Source: CAZCVI01 sp964502145 | Lineage (GTDB): Bacteria; Acidobacteriota; Aminicenantia; UBA2199 | Reading direction: 5' to 3' | NCBI GenBank assembly: GCA_964502145.1 | Contig: CAZCVI010000003.1 | Location: 1 to 64,000 of the forward strand | DNA: 64,000 bases | Position numbers and translations under genes: made by a program | Part shown: positions 42,763 to 51,400 of the stretch, in pieces | How positions within the stretch are numbered: position 1 is the first letter of the stretch | How the letters are laid out: each line of letters opens with the position of its first letter | The notes under the pieces: generated by a model | Told to the model about the DNA's origin: nothing | Databases searched by the model: none | Seen by the model: only the letters and a program-made list of their open reading frames with translations

Positions 42763-43023
42763 TTACAGGGAACTCGGCTCTCTACGAAATGGATTTCGTT
42801 CGCTGATCACCCGGTCAAACTCCTCCAGTTTCTTTTTTCCTTCATTCGCCAGCAAACCATTCATCTCATCAATAGCCTGGAGCTTCTTCAGCAGCAAAAT
42901 ATCTTGATCGGTTTTATCAATGGTGGATATGATCACCTCAACATTCTTTTTCATGAACTTCTTGGGAATCTTTATCCATAAGGTGTCCGACTCAATTTCT
43001 CTGATTTCTTTGATTATCTGCAT
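42763..43023 (-). CDS. Small antitoxin-like protein without a toxin partner
   Basis: An 86-residue protein. Its N-terminus (MQIIKEIREIESDTLWIKIP then KKFMKKNVEVIIS) has the beta-strand/hinge pattern of small AbrB-like or DUF-type antitoxins in which a short strand ends in VEVII. The C-terminal half is a charged helix (GLLANEGKKKLEEFDRVISER). AAGGAG lies six bases before the ATG at 43023. No toxin gene is adjacent; copies A and B of a dispersed repeat flank it on either side, so a partner may have been lost. Confidence 0.6.
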   Translation of the reverse strand: MQIIKEIREIESDTLWIKIPKKFMKKNVEVIISTIDKTDQDILLLKKLQAIDEMNGLLANEGKKKLEEFDRVISERNPFRREPSSL

Positions 43024-43118
43024 GCTGTACTCCTTCAATTATATTATGGATGAGAATCGGAGGTTTGTCAAGTTTTTTCCAAGAATATGGTGCAAGCATC
43101 GTGCTTGCGTTTTTTTAA

Positions 43119-43310
43119 TGTAGAGGCGGCATGTGACGGAGCGCCGCTTTATTTTATTCCCATGGCAAAAAAGAGGCACGATACCCAGATTATTATTCCG
43201 GCAAATTGGAAGAGAAAGTTTCTGAACCGTGATGCGTGGGATTATAGGATGACCAGGATGGTTCGGTAAGAATCTGGGCGGTTGGAATCTTTTGCTGGGA
43301 CCGTGGGCGT
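43119..43310. repeat. Dispersed intergenic repeat, copy B
   Basis: Block order matches 42545-42745: GTAGAGGCGGC, CCATGGCAAAAAAGAGGC, GAAAGTTTCTGAACCGTGATG, TAGGATGACCAGGATGG, and GCTGGGACCG. Lies in the gene-free 43024-43389; nothing else is seen there. Confidence 0.7.
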
Positions 43311-43389
43311 CCCCGCCCACATTTTGCTTTAAAGCAAAACCAAGTTGAATTATTTTTTTTTTGATATATAATTATCCTTGAGGTGAAAA

Positions 43390-43503
43390 ATGATTGTGGA
43401 AGCACAAAACCAAGAAGAATTGGAACGAAAACATCGGGAAGGCTATCTGAGTCATCCCGTGGAACCGGGGGAATTCAACGACTTGGAAGAGGAACAGGTA
43501 TGG
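43390..43503 (+). pseudogene. Remnant of an antitoxin-type gene
   Basis: About 37 codons (MIVEAQNQEELERKHREGY to GEFNDLEEEQVW) resemble the C-terminal tail of small ribbon-helix-helix-type antitoxins ending in GEFxxWEEEQVW. The sequence then runs into the 3' end of the opposing gene at 43511 and loses similarity. GAGGTG precedes the ATG. Either a truncated gene or a short decoy; assignment by memory of the motif only. Confidence 0.35.
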
Positions 43504-43510
43504 CCGCCGC

Positions 43511-44911
43511 TCACCCACTCTCCTTATCCATGTTCTCTTCCACCAATAACTCAATCCTCATTATATCAACCCCAGAAATCACAAATTTAACACATCTTCT
43601 TATATTTTCTCCCTCAGAATTTCGCTGGTGTATTTCCACAAAGACATCTTTTCCAATGGTTTTAATTAATCGAAAATATTTTATAGAATCTTCAAAGATA
43701 TTCGTATTCATTTCTACATCAATAAATGGAATTATTGCCTTATCGCAATAAACGGCTTCTATAAATCCTTCAACAACTTGCTCTTCAAAAGAAATCTTCT
43801 TTCCCCTAAATTTATCATGGTATCCATTTTTCCTGAAATCATTTAGTTTCTGACGCCATTCATTTTTTTTTTCATTCTTTTTTTTTAAAATGTTGCTAAT
43901 TTGCTTATCATTTTCACCCATGCAATCTTTATCTTCATCGTAAGATCCCTTATTGAGTTCTTCCAATTCATTATCAGTCTCAGTACACTTTGAGTTATCT
44001 ACATTTTCAGAAAAAAAATCTCCGATTATTTCTTTAGATTTTGGGTAATTATTTAGTGAGAAAAAAGAAAGGATAGAGAAATTAGGGAAAACAGAAAATG
44101 GCGAAAATTTCTCCTTCAAAGTACCATTTTCATTTAGCCTGAAAGCAATACCTTTTTTTTTATATTCCGGTATTTCGATTCCCAATTGTTTCATTGAATT
44201 ATTTAGGGTCAACCAGGATTTAGAAATAGTAAATTTAAAGGGGTCCAATTCTTCAGGCAAAATAAATAAACATTTGGAAAAATAATTTCCTTTTTTCAGC
44301 ATATTAATTTCCCATTTAGTGCCTGCACTGCAGGCAGGGACAATAATAATTAAAGTAGCTTGCTCCATTAGAGCTAAGACCGATTTTTTCCATTTTTTTA
44401 CTTCGATCAGATTCGCTCCGATATCCTCGTTCGGAGTTCCCAGTCCAACCAAAGGCGCCCAATTTTCCAATAATTCTGCTAATAAACTTTCCCACTTAAT
44501 ATTGTCCTCTAAAAAATATTTCGGGGGAAAGAAAAAATATGATAGGGAAAACCTACTTCTATGCGGGTTTTTAACTTTTAATATATCATTGATGCGAAAG
44601 GGTCTTAAATACAAAATAAAAGGGCCAGGAAAATCGCCACAGGTAGCTCTTGCTAAAATATTCTGAGCTTTTTTCGATGTTTCTGCAGCTATGTCAGAAT
44701 TAAATTTTCTTTGAGATTTACGCCCTAAAAACACCAAATAACTCGATAAAATCCATGCTATTGGTATTAGAGGCTCAGCAGAGTAATTATTGGAAATAAG
44801 TTGGGCAGCGAAAACAATAATCGTTGCCATTAAATAGTAAGAATATGTTTCATCACACATTTTATATTTTCTTTTGTTAATTGAATATAAATGTTTTAAA
44901 GATTCATCCAT
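43511..44911 (-). CDS. Membrane protein with TIR-like cytosolic domain
   Basis: A 466-residue protein. Two N-terminal membrane helices (about 22-42 and 48-62) precede a domain (about 95-215) with PFILYLRPFRIND, LLAELLENWAPLVGLGTPNEDIGA and KKSVLALMEQATLIIIVPACSAGTKWEINML. This is the strand-helix plan of an uncharacterised TIR/SEFIR-like family in bacterial membrane proteins. Then comes a lysine/asparagine-rich low-complexity region (about 290-370) and a C-terminal beta-rich piece. The gene is markedly more A/T-rich than its neighbours and truncates the antitoxin remnant at its 3' end, both pointing to recent acquisition. Possible signalling or defence role is inference. Confidence 0.6.
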   Translation of the reverse strand: MDESLKHLYSINKRKYKMCDETYSYYLMATIIVFAAQLISNNYSAEPLIPIAWILSSYLVFLGRKSQRKFNSDIAAETSKKAQNILARATCGDFPGPFILYLRPFRINDILKVKNPHRSRFSLSYFFFPPKYFLEDNIKWESLLAELLENWAPLVGLGTPNEDIGANLIEVKKWKKSVLALMEQATLIIIVPACSAGTKWEINMLKKGNYFSKCLFILPEELDPFKFTISKSWLTLNNSMKQLGIEIPEYKKKGIAFRLNENGTLKEKFSPFSVFPNFSILSFFSLNNYPKSKEIIGDFFSENVDNSKCTETDNELEELNKGSYDEDKDCMGENDKQISNILKKKNEKKNEWRQKLNDFRKNGYHDKFRGKKISFEEQVVEGFIEAVYCDKAIIPFIDVEMNTNIFEDSIKYFRLIKTIGKDVFVEIHQRNSEGENIRRCVKFVISGVDIMRIELLVEENMDKESG

Positions 44912-44951
44912 TTTTCCCTCCTTTTCTGTCCATTTTTCGCGTATTTCGTAG

Positions 44952-45620
44952 TTAAAGATTCTTCCCCAAAACTTCCTTCAACTCCTCCCCATCCCCTTCC
45001 TTCAACTTCCCCAACACCCGCAATATCCCCTCAAACGTCACTGCCCTCAACAATCTCTCCACCAATTTCGCCGCCAAACAATACGCACCCTTCACCACCT
45101 CCGCTTCCTTGGCCCGAAGCTTCTTATCCAACTCATCATAACTCACCTCCTCCCCTATTTCCTTTTCAAAGCATCCCATCTCCTTTGCTTCACCGGAAAG
45201 ATTTAAAACCAACCCCTCATTCAACCATACAGGACACTCCGCACCCGCTACACTCCTCACACAATAATGCAAAAACTCATGAATCACAGTCTGCTCAAGA
45301 ATCCCCCGCTCCCGTAACACCACCAAACGTTGTAAATAAATCGTGTCCCGCACAAAATGTCCCCCATTCCACCGCGACGCACCTGTTAATCTTAAAAACT
45401 CCTGCAAATCGCTACATACATGAATGGTCAATTGGAAATTACTATCCATTTTGAATTTTGATAGGAAGGAATGTTCGGCTTCTGACAAGATGTTTTCAAT
45501 CTCTTCGCGGTCGGAATCGGTTACTCTGCCGGTAATGGTGTACTGGGCAGCAGATAAAACCATGACGTTCAAAAGGAATAAAAGCACCGCAAAAACTTTT
45601 GATATGGAAAAGATATGCAT
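44952..45620 (-). CDS. Secreted gluzincin-type metallopeptidase (peptidase MA-like)
   Basis: A 222-residue protein with a signal peptide (about 1-25, ending LSAAQ). The zinc-binding motif VIHEFLHYC (HExxH, about 110-118) is followed by PVWLNEGLVL (about 133-142), whose Glu is the third ligand of the gluzincin class. C-terminal helices are short. Its ATG directly abuts the stop of the PBP-SpoIID gene, so it is the last cistron of the alpha-2-macroglobulin operon, a telling place for a protease. Substrate is unknown. Confidence 0.8.
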   Translation of the reverse strand: MHIFSISKVFAVLLFLLNVMVLSAAQYTITGRVTDSDREEIENILSEAEHSFLSKFKMDSNFQLTIHVCSDLQEFLRLTGASRWNGGHFVRDTIYLQRLVVLRERGILEQTVIHEFLHYCVRSVAGAECPVWLNEGLVLNLSGEAKEMGCFEKEIGEEVSYDELDKKLRAKEAEVVKGAYCLAAKLVERLLRAVTFEGILRVLGKLKEGDGEELKEVLGKNL

Positions 45621-47702
45621 TTAATATACGGTTAAGGTGGTGCCAGGGAAATATACCTGGAGAATCTTGGGATACAACTGCCCGGCCTGGGCTGAAACTT
45701 GCGCGCCCCACTGACATAATCCTACTCCATGACCTAAACCTTTGCCGGTAAAATGCCACTGAGCTTTCTCTTTTGTGAATGTAAAATTGGCACTCTTTAA
45801 CGAACTCCAACCACTTAAACGCCCAATTAATATATGAAACTCCTCGCCTCGCATCCGGGTTTCACTGCTATCGGCGAAAATGATGGCAATGGATTTTACC
45901 CAGCCTCCGGTTCCGGTTTCTTGGATACGTATATCTACGGGCTTTTTTTGGGTTATGGTTTGTAGGTGCTGGAACAACTGCGCCTCATCTATTTTAAACT
46001 GCCATGTATAATGAGGGGATAAACGGCAACGCTCTGCATCATTGATGCTGGTTAAATAGGGAACGTCTACTTCTTCCCATACGCCATTATACGAATTGGT
46101 GACTCCTCCACAAGTGGAAAAATAATAGACATCACATAGTTGCTGATTATACTTTAATACTAATCCTGAGGTCTGGGCAACAGCGTTACTAATCACGGGG
46201 GCTACACGGAACCCACCGGTAAAATGCTGGCAATGGGTGGTATCACAAAAATCATACTCACCATGACGCTTCAAATTCTTTAATGCATAGGTCCGACTGA
46301 CTACGGCTTGACTCTTTAAGGCTTCTGGTTGCTCACCTATTTCATTGCCAATGACTCCTTCTAAATAGTCATGTAATGGCAGGGTATTTATTATTTCTAA
46401 ACTTGTTTCACTGCCACGTATGGTTAATTCACCACGATAATCACGGGATTCGCTGTTGACGGGCTGAAGGGTGAATGCGCCCTGGGTATCGGCAGGACGA
46501 ATATGAATTCGCTCCACTATACGACTCTCTTTGTGATCTATGAAAAGTTTCAACTGGCTGGAAGAATCATAACGAACCTCTACGGCTTGACAGGTTTTTT
46601 CTTCCTCGTTGTTTTCCTCGCCTAACTTGAGAATTAAATGGGTGAGACGCCCACGTAGGGTGATGACCTTGGGTTTGAGGAGCGAAAAAAGGGAAACGGT
46701 GATAGTTTGCTGGTCTAAGGCTCGATGAAGAAACTCTTTTGCTAATTGTATGCCAGCGGGTAAAGCATCTTTGGCACCGGTGCCTTCTAATTTGAAAACT
46801 AATATCACGAACCGACGAAGTCGTTCACCTAAAATCAGGGGTAAATAACCAACAAACCAACCATGGGTACGAAACCCTTCACGCCACGGGGCAGTTCCGG
46901 TCTTACCAAAGCCGCCAGTAGCGTCATAATAACCGGCGGTGGTGCCATACGTGGAACTTTCCTGCAAAGCTCGCTGAATGATAGGGAAATACAGGGACAT
47001 ATCTATAGATTCGATGGGTTCGGGTTCACTTTTGGGGCTGGAGAAAAAAGGGTGTACTAATTTACCACCATTCACAATAGCAGCGAACGCGGTAATAATT
47101 TGCATGGGGGTTAGTTCAACGCGAGTACTGCTACCGGCAAAAAAATGGGCGGTTTCCAAGGGGGTGGTGGGTTCTATCAGTGTGCCGGTCTCTTCTGGGG
47201 CATCAGTGGGGATGGATGGATGAAATCCAAAAGAACGAAGGAAACGAACATAGTCCGCGCCATTCACATGCTGTCCATAAAAATAAAAAAAGACATTACA
47301 AGAATGGGCCAACGCTTTGTATAGATTCACGGCACGATGACCTGCACTTGTCCAACACTTGAGTTTCTCGCCATTAATGGTAATGGCACCACTACAAGGC
47401 ACAACATCGGTAGGAGAAAAAATACTCTCTTTCAAACCATACAAAGCGGCAAATATTTTTAGCAAAGAACCGGGCGGAAAAGCTGTTTCTACGGCGTATT
47501 GAGGATTCTCCAGAACCAATACTTCCCCGGTATCAGCATCCATCACAATGGTTGCACTATCATCACTAGCGGAATTATAAAAAGGGAAGAGAAAACAAAA
47601 GCAAAAGACCCCCACGAATTTCACGAATTTACACGAATTAAAAAGCATAAACCATTTTTTTTTCGCGGTAATTCGTGCTAATTCGTGTAATTCGTGGGCC
47701 AC
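45621..47702 (-). CDS. Fusion of penicillin-binding transpeptidase and SpoIID domains
   Basis: A 693-residue exported protein. The first half is a penicillin-binding transpeptidase with SLLK (79-82), the SxN motif in AHSCNVFF (about 131) and the KTG motif in GGFGKTGTA (about 260). The second half (about 420-690) is SpoIID/LytB-like: INTLPLHDYLEGVIGNEIGE, SQAVVSRTYAL, YDFCDTTHCQ, FSTCGGVTNS and GKGLGHGVGLCQWGA. SpoIID cleaves denuded glycan strands, so one polypeptide may bind or cross-link peptides and cut glycans. The N-terminus is odd: a GTG (47702) nine bases after the previous stop or an ATG (47648) could start it, and both lie in a palindromic repeat that encodes the signal-peptide region. 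It may stand in for YfaQ of the enterobacterial operon. Confidence 0.85.
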   Translation of the reverse strand: MAHELHELARITAKKKWFMLFNSCKFVKFVGVFCFCFLFPFYNSASDDSATIVMDADTGEVLVLENPQYAVETAFPPGSLLKIFAALYGLKESIFSPTDVVPCSGAITINGEKLKCWTSAGHRAVNLYKALAHSCNVFFYFYGQHVNGADYVRFLRSFGFHPSIPTDAPEETGTLIEPTTPLETAHFFAGSSTRVELTPMQIITAFAAIVNGGKLVHPFFSSPKSEPEPIESIDMSLYFPIIQRALQESSTYGTTAGYYDATGGFGKTGTAPWREGFRTHGWFVGYLPLILGERLRRFVILVFKLEGTGAKDALPAGIQLAKEFLHRALDQQTITVSLFSLLKPKVITLRGRLTHLILKLGEENNEEEKTCQAVEVRYDSSSQLKLFIDHKESRIVERIHIRPADTQGAFTLQPVNSESRDYRGELTIRGSETSLEIINTLPLHDYLEGVIGNEIGEQPEALKSQAVVSRTYALKNLKRHGEYDFCDTTHCQHFTGGFRVAPVISNAVAQTSGLVLKYNQQLCDVYYFSTCGGVTNSYNGVWEEVDVPYLTSINDAERCRLSPHYTWQFKIDEAQLFQHLQTITQKKPVDIRIQETGTGGWVKSIAIIFADSSETRMRGEEFHILIGRLSGWSSLKSANFTFTKEKAQWHFTGKGLGHGVGLCQWGAQVSAQAGQLYPKILQVYFPGTTLTVY
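47609..47698. repeat. CACGAATT palindromic repeat, copy 2, inside a coding region
   Basis: Left arm with CCCACGAATTTCACG, right arm with AATTCGTGTAATTCGTGGG, around an A/T-rich loop. It lies entirely within the first 31 codons of the PBP-SpoIID frame and supplies the residues AHELHELARIT and NSCKFVKFVG. Confidence 0.8.
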
Positions 47703-47710
47703 TCTTTTGC

Positions 47711-48448
47711 CTATTTTTCATTGCCTAATTGTTCTATGTTAAAGGTTCCGACGAGAAAAGTATCATCGGTGCGCACCAATACTTTTTCGAAATTGTATTT
47801 CTTTTCCATGTCCATACCTTCGAACAGAATGACCTGCACTTTGGCTAATGTCTGGGGATGGCCATGACTGGAATAATAATGGGCTTTGACTTGATATTGG
47901 CCACGATCGGCATTCGACTGGGTGAAAATCTCAGGACCATAGCCATTGGTGATATCCACATCGAGTCTGCCGCCTTCAACAGTTTCGGGATGGCTGTAAT
48001 AACAATCGACATTGGCGGGATTAATGACATGCAGGTCCACATCGGTGCCATCGGTGTCCCAGGTGAGGATGATCTTGATGTCTTTCTTGGGCACGGAACT
48101 GTACAAGACGACATGATCGGAATAAATGGCGTGGGTTTTGGGATGATTGACCTGGAGGATGATCTGGTTACTGCCGGGTGATAAAACGAGTTTCTCGGAG
48201 ACGTGACCTTCTTTGACACGCACCATGCGCTCGGTGCCATTCTCAATGAGATGGGCGAAATGAATGTCTGGATGGGTGACGTCGGCTTCTAAAGTGATGA
48301 TTCGATCACCGGACCAGCCGTTAATGGGGAGCAGTATCTTTACTAGCTGCGCGGGTTCAGCGCTATAAAGGACTGGAACGAAACAAGACGCTAATACGAT
48401 ACATAATAAAAAGAGTGGCAGAGCAAGTTTAAGCTTTTTATTCTTCAT
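47711..48448 (-). CDS. DUF2135 (YfaP-like) secreted protein
   Basis: A 245-residue exported protein. A signal peptide (about 1-30) precedes a first beta-domain and the DUF2135 region: IILTWDTDGTDVDLHVINP (about 125-143), CYYSHPETVEGGRLDVDITNGYGPEIFT (about 149-176) and YQVKAHYYSSHGHPQTLAKVQVILF. E. coli YfaP, encoded with the YfaS alpha-2-macroglobulin-like protein, has the same domain. It lies 10 bp after the alpha-2-macroglobulin gene and 8 bp before the PBP-SpoIID gene. Confidence 0.88.
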   Translation of the reverse strand: MKNKKLKLALPLFLLCIVLASCFVPVLYSAEPAQLVKILLPINGWSGDRIITLEADVTHPDIHFAHLIENGTERMVRVKEGHVSEKLVLSPGSNQIILQVNHPKTHAIYSDHVVLYSSVPKKDIKIILTWDTDGTDVDLHVINPANVDCYYSHPETVEGGRLDVDITNGYGPEIFTQSNADRGQYQVKAHYYSSHGHPQTLAKVQVILFEGMDMEKKYNFEKVLVRTDDTFLVGTFNIEQLGNEK

Positions 48449-48458
48449 TTTTGCACCT

Positions 48459-51400
48459 TTATTGATTACTATTGGCCTTGACTGTCAGAACGGCGCGTGG
48501 CGATAGGGCGCGACGGTCATTAAAATACATGGAACGAATCACGGCGGGATTAACTTGATAACTGCCCACTAAAGCGGCCCGCATCATGTAATACACAACA
48601 ATGGTCTGATTGGGTTTTAACTGGTTGAAGAAAAAAACCATGCGATTATCGCGAATCTCTTTATAGGTGATGGCGGGATTCTCAAGATCCTCGGTAATAG
48701 TGGTATCGGTATAATTGTAAGCACGGGTATTTTCTATAATCTGGAAACCGGCGGGAATAAAATCTTCCAATACCATATAATGATACTGTTGTTTGGGCTC
48801 TATCTCTAAACGAACAAGGAAATCTTCGCCGGGTTGATAGTCGGGTTGATCTTCTAAGAGGGTGGTTCCCATGGCATTGTCCTCCCATTGTAGACGGTAA
48901 TATTCACGGCTAACAGCGAGGGGACCACTCTGGGTCTGAGTGTCAACCTGGGTGGATAAATAAGCCAAGGAAAGGGTGATAAACAATTCACTGTTGCCTT
49001 GCTTCTCTATTTCCAAGATGTTGTTGCCTTGCTTGATCGCGGCATGGGGAATGAAGGCAAAACTCTCACCATTATCGGCATAAAGTTTGGTGACATCAAG
49101 GTTCTGCCAGGGATTATCATTTAAACGGAACCGCAAAGGCACACGGGTTTCGGCACCGATGCCCTGGTTTCCTAAATACTGGGAAAGAGCCAACACAACG
49201 GCAGCGGTATCACGGGTGGATAACCAATGATTGTCTTCACGGTGCTGTAATAACCATTGCACAATATCAAATAACTGGGGATGTTTGGGCCGGGTGGTTA
49301 AAATAGCTTGTAAAACCATGGCGGTGGTTTCGATGGCACTCTTTTGTTGGGTGGTACCATAGGTGACCTCACCATCCCAATAGGAGGTTTTGGCTTCTTT
49401 ATTGGTGATGGCTTTCGTTAAGAGCAAGTCGGTGAGGGTTTTAGCCTCGGCGCTTTTCCCGGCTTTGTCTGCGGCAAGGGTTAAAAGGGCGAGACTGTAA
49501 GGGGTTAACTGATTACGCTGTTTGAAGATATCAAGTATGATAGAAACAGCGGGACGTTTGGCAAGGGCCTGAACATAAAGAGACAAAATGCGGATATCTG
49601 TGGGAATGTCTTTCCGGGCGATTTGTTTTTCAAGGGCGCTTAAACCTTTGCCATAAGAATCATTATCGACTTTGTAGCCTTGATCTTTGGCGAGGGTGAG
49701 ACCATATAAAACGTAAGCGGTCATAAAGGGATCGATTTCCTCTTCCTGCCACCACCCCCACCCGCCTGCTTTATTTTGAAACCCGAGTAGTCGACTGATA
49801 CCGGCGCCGATATGTTTGGTGACATGTTCTTTGAGCACGGGATTAGCGACTTTCTGTTTTTCGAGAACAGCAGATAAAACGACGGAGGGTAAGAAGCCAC
49901 TCATGGTCTGTTCGACGCAACCGTAAGGATAAGTGGTGAGGTATTCAAGGGCAGAAAGCACGGCGCGATACACATTGGTATGGGCATAGACGCGACCGCC
50001 ATTAAAACGCTGGATAGCTTCGGCTGGAAGATTAAATTGAAAGGTTTTACGCTGCTCCTGGGGTAATAATATACCGCTCACGGTTTGCACTTTCTGCACG
50101 CCATAGGGGGTGACAGGAATAGTGATTAACATATCATCGCCATTGGTACCGGCTTTGGCAGTAAGGCGAAGGGTGACCATGTTTTTGGCAAAAACGTTTA
50201 TGATAACAGGAATAGTGATGGTGCCCATGGCATTGATATTAAAAGCAGTGGTATATTTATTGACAATCTTGGCACCTTCGGCATCCACTTGAAAAGAACC
50301 GCTGATTTTCTGGGCGGTGATATTTTTGATACTGATCGGAAGTTCGACGTGATCGCCCTCGGTTAACGTGAGGGGTGGGTCAGCGATGATGGACACATCA
50401 CGGCGAGCGATTATTTTGGTGACTGCGCCGCCCATCTGGGTATAATAATTGACGCAACGACTGGTTAAACGCCACTGGGTGATGTTATCAGAAAGCGTAA
50501 AGGTAATGGTAGCTTTACCATCAGCATTGGTCTTGACTGTGGGGGTCCAAAAACAGGTATCTTTATACACTTTGCGGACATTGCGGTTCTGATTGGCTTT
50601 AAAACTGGACAAACCATTGGGTTTACGCATTTCGAGAGCGGCCAACTGGTCTTTGACAGCCCGACTGTAGCCATAAAAATTAAAGATAAGGGAATTCTGG
50701 GTGCGTACTTCATTGCGTTTGCGCGGATAGAAAAACTTTTGCATTTCCACGGCCAGTTCGGGACTGATGGCATAGATGGCTTCATCGACAACACCCAGGG
50801 AGAGCTCAACTTGTACGGGGTGTTGGCGGTAATCTTTGACCTCGACATTAACAGTGACGGCTTCGCCGGGTAGATATATCTCTTTGTTGGTTTTTAAATA
50901 GACTTTGAGCAACTTATCAACAGGGGGAACAATGATATTTTTATTGGCGAAATAGAAATGATTATCAAAAATGGCAGCAGCGGTGATATACACATTGGGA
51001 GTGAATTGTTTGGTCAAGGGCAATTGGATCACACAGGCATTGCCAGTGAACTGGTAGACCTGATAACTATACAAACCACCGCCTTCAACAGAAAAAAGGA
51101 AAGGAATATCAGGGGTGCGCGACAATACGAGAAAACGGGCTTTATCACCGGGAACGTAACTGTATTGATCGGCTATGATTTCAATCCCTTCGCCGCTATA
51201 GGTGAGGGTTTGGCCTTTATTGGCAACATAAAAAGAGGTGGCGCTATGGATCACATTCTTAAAGGCATCCAAACCATCGGCTACCAGTTGGATATGGCCT
51301 TTCTCTTTAAGTTTAAAAGTGAGGGTGGTCTGTCCAGTCTTGCCCGTCTCAACAGCCTTGCTGTACAGGGCAACTTCACGACCATTGGGAAGAATTTGCA

